Positions 13,636-14,748 of a stretch of 14,748 nucleotides of DNA are shown piece after piece. The stretch's first letter is position 1, and the number at the start of each line of letters is the position of its first letter. The notes below the pieces were generated by a model. It had not been told where the DNA came from. It ran no database searches and saw only the letters and a list, made by a program, of their open reading frames with translations. Source of the stretch: Deltaproteobacteria bacterium (GTDB taxonomy: Bacteria; UBA10199; SPLOWO2-01-44-7); the NCBI GenBank assembly GCA_030688705.1, contig JAUYJH010000038.1:1-14748 (forward strand), read 5' to 3'. The translations under genes were made by a program, and so were the position numbers.

Positions 13636-14445
13636 ATGTTCTCCCAAAATGTCGCCTGCCGTCCTTTGAAAAAAATCTCCACCTGGAGGCGCATCTCCAT
13701 GGCGGTCTGGGAGAGGCCCGGGGACCCTTCGGTTTACGGCACCATGGAAATCGACGCCGGCCCTGCCTTGAAATTTTTGGAGGGGAAAAACTTAACCATT
13801 ACCCATCTGATCATCAAGGCGGTGGCCAAAACGCTGGCGCAATACCCCCAGCTCAATGTCATCATCCGCAGAAACCGGCTCTATGTAAGGGATCATGTCG
13901 ATCTCTTTGTGCAGGTTTTTTTCAAGGAGAAGGAAAACCCCGATCTTTCCGGCGCCAAAATCCGGAACGCCCACCAGATGGGCCTGGAAGAGGTTGCCAA
14001 AACATTGACGGAACAGTCCCAAAAAATCAGAAGCAACAACGACCCCAATTTGAAAACGGCCAAATCGACATTCCGTTATTTTCCCCCGCTTCTCCTAAAA
14101 TGGATAATCAAGGCGACGGCCTATCTGGGCTACGATTTGAATATCAGTCCGAAATTCTTAGGTCTTCCCCCGGACCCCTTCGGCGCCGCCATGATCACCA
14201 ACGTGGGGATGTTTGGGCTTCATTTCGGCTTTGCGCCCCTTGTTCCTTTCAGCCGCACCCCGATGGTGATCCTGATCGGCGAAATCACCAACAGGCCGTT
14301 TGTGGAAAACGATGCCGTTGTGGTCAAACCGATGTTTGATTTTTGCGTCACCATCGATCATCGCATTATCGACGGCTATATGGGGGGCGTGGCGGGCGCC
14401 TATATAAAGAAATTATTTGCAAACCCGGAGATGTTAGAGGAATAG
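13636..14445 (+). CDS. Stand-alone 2-oxoacid dehydrogenase E2-type acyltransferase domain
   Basis: A 269-residue protein that matches the CAT-like catalytic domain of dihydrolipoyl acyltransferases. Seen: WRRISMAVWERPGDPSVYG near the N terminus, THLIIKAVAKTLAQYPQLN (56-74), NVGMFG (189-194) and the C-terminal catalytic motif TIDHRIIDG (239-247, His242). Full E2 proteins carry an N-terminal lipoyl domain and a peripheral-subunit-binding domain; both are absent, and no E1 or E3 gene is adjacent. It may therefore act on another acyl-CoA or serve in trans. ATG 13636 is kept because the domain begins by residue 10; a start at ATG 13699 has GGAGG upstream but would remove part of the fold. A hairpin repeat begins one base after its stop. 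Confidence 0.88.
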   Translation: MFSQNVACRPLKKISTWRRISMAVWERPGDPSVYGTMEIDAGPALKFLEGKNLTITHLIIKAVAKTLAQYPQLNVIIRRNRLYVRDHVDLFVQVFFKEKENPDLSGAKIRNAHQMGLEEVAKTLTEQSQKIRSNNDPNLKTAKSTFRYFPPLLLKWIIKATAYLGYDLNISPKFLGLPPDPFGAAMITNVGMFGLHFGFAPLVPFSRTPMVILIGEITNRPFVENDAVVVKPMFDFCVTIDHRIIDGYMGGVAGAYIKKLFANPEMLEE

Positions 14446-14446
14446 T

Positions 14447-14570
14447 TGTCATCCTGACCCTGAGCTTGTCGAAGGGGAAGGATCCCGATGTTACCGGGAT
14501 TCTTCGCGGAGTTTACACTGAACGGAGTGAATGTGCTCAGAATGACAAACGCGAAGGACTCGGAATGACA
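14447..14570. repeat. Dispersed hairpin repeat, copy 4, compound
   Basis: The left arm, TGTCATCCTGACCCTGAGC, leads to GGGGAAGGATCCCG and CGGGATTCTTCGCGG around ATGTTAC. The right side ends in GCTCAGAATGACA at 14547. A further partial arm, GCGAAGGACTCGGAATGACA, runs to 14570. It begins one base after the E2-like stop and ends 8 bp before the next ATG. It looks like a mosaic of two repeat variants. Confidence 0.85.
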
Positions 14571-14578
14571 ACAACATT

Positions 14579-14748
14579 ATGAAAAAATTTCTGATTGTCT
14601 CCCTTGAAAGTTTGAGCGGCGACCTTGCCTGGCGGCTTTCCAAAGAAGGGAACGAGGTCAAATGCCACATCAAATCGAAAAGCGATGCCGACTGCTACGA
14701 CGGCTTTGTCGAAAAAGTCGAGGATTGGAAAAAATGGACCGACTGGGC
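14579..14748 (+). CDS. Start of a phosphoribosylamine-glycine ligase-like protein (cut by window end)
   Basis: An open frame from ATG 14579 runs to the end of the window without a stop (56 complete codons). The N terminus, FLIVSLESLSGDLAWRLSKE followed by YDGFVEKVEDWKKW, resembles the N-terminal domain of GARS/PurD-like ATP-grasp ligases seen in uncultured bacteria and archaea. The ATP-grasp part lies outside the window, so the name is tentative and the reaction is not shown. There is no good Shine-Dalgarno sequence, and repeat copy 4 ends just upstream. Confidence 0.6.
   Translation, partial: MKKFLIVSLESLSGDLAWRLSKEGNEVKCHIKSKSDADCYDGFVEKVEDWKKWTDW

Overview
The window looks like chromosomal DNA of an uncultured Gram-negative bacterium. 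A UB2H-containing class A penicillin-binding protein, a lipoprotein, glutathione synthetase and Sec-type signal peptides all fit a diderm cell. Two dispersed repeat families are present: long hairpins that begin TGTCAT and end ATGACA, and the 20-bp palindrome CCTGCCTGCCGGCAGGCAGG. Both are familiar from metagenome-assembled genomes of groundwater lineages, including ones once filed under Deltaproteobacteria. That placement is an inference, because no rRNA gene is present.

Positions 1-6447 form a minus-strand block, transcribed right to left: pyrF (UMP synthesis), an M20-family metallopeptidase with a long N-terminal extension, gshB (glutathione synthetase), mrcB (bifunctional peptidoglycan synthase) and a TPR lipoprotein. 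The lipoprotein gene starts 61 nt inside the end of mrcB. It has the layout of an Lpo-type activator of a class A PBP. Hairpin repeats follow gshB and the lipoprotein gene.

Positions 6448-9152 are on the plus strand. An AT-rich region with three CCTTACAAT direct repeats precedes a regulator that joins an N-terminal helix-turn-helix-like segment, a GHKL ATPase domain and a DUF4325/STAS-like domain. tRNA-Ser(TGA) and a terminator-like hairpin follow. Next come an unrecognised 374-residue protein with three spaced HPxL..KI.K.GI.L motifs and a two-helix membrane protein.

Positions 9153-12689 hold trmB and a deoxyhypusine-synthase-like gene on the minus strand, divergent from aguB-aguA on the plus strand. 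AguA and AguB convert agmatine to putrescine through N-carbamoylputrescine. The DHS-like protein lacks the lysine that carries the covalent intermediate in true DHS. The divergent start sites are only 24 bp apart, and their apparent promoters overlap and leave almost no 5' leader.

Positions 12690-14748 hold a secreted protein with eight mature cysteines behind a hairpin-rich leader, tRNA-Ala(CGC) on the minus strand, a stand-alone 2-oxoacid-dehydrogenase E2-type acyltransferase domain, another compound hairpin repeat, and the start of a gene that runs off the window and resembles phosphoribosylamine-glycine ligase.

No CRISPR array, insertion sequence, integrase or toxin-antitoxin pair was seen. 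The most unusual material is the PBP/lipoprotein overlap, the palindromes translated inside gshB and trmB, the DUF4325 regulator with its repeated promoter motif, the lysine-less DHS-like/agmatine locus with its compact promoter, and the HPxL-repeat protein.
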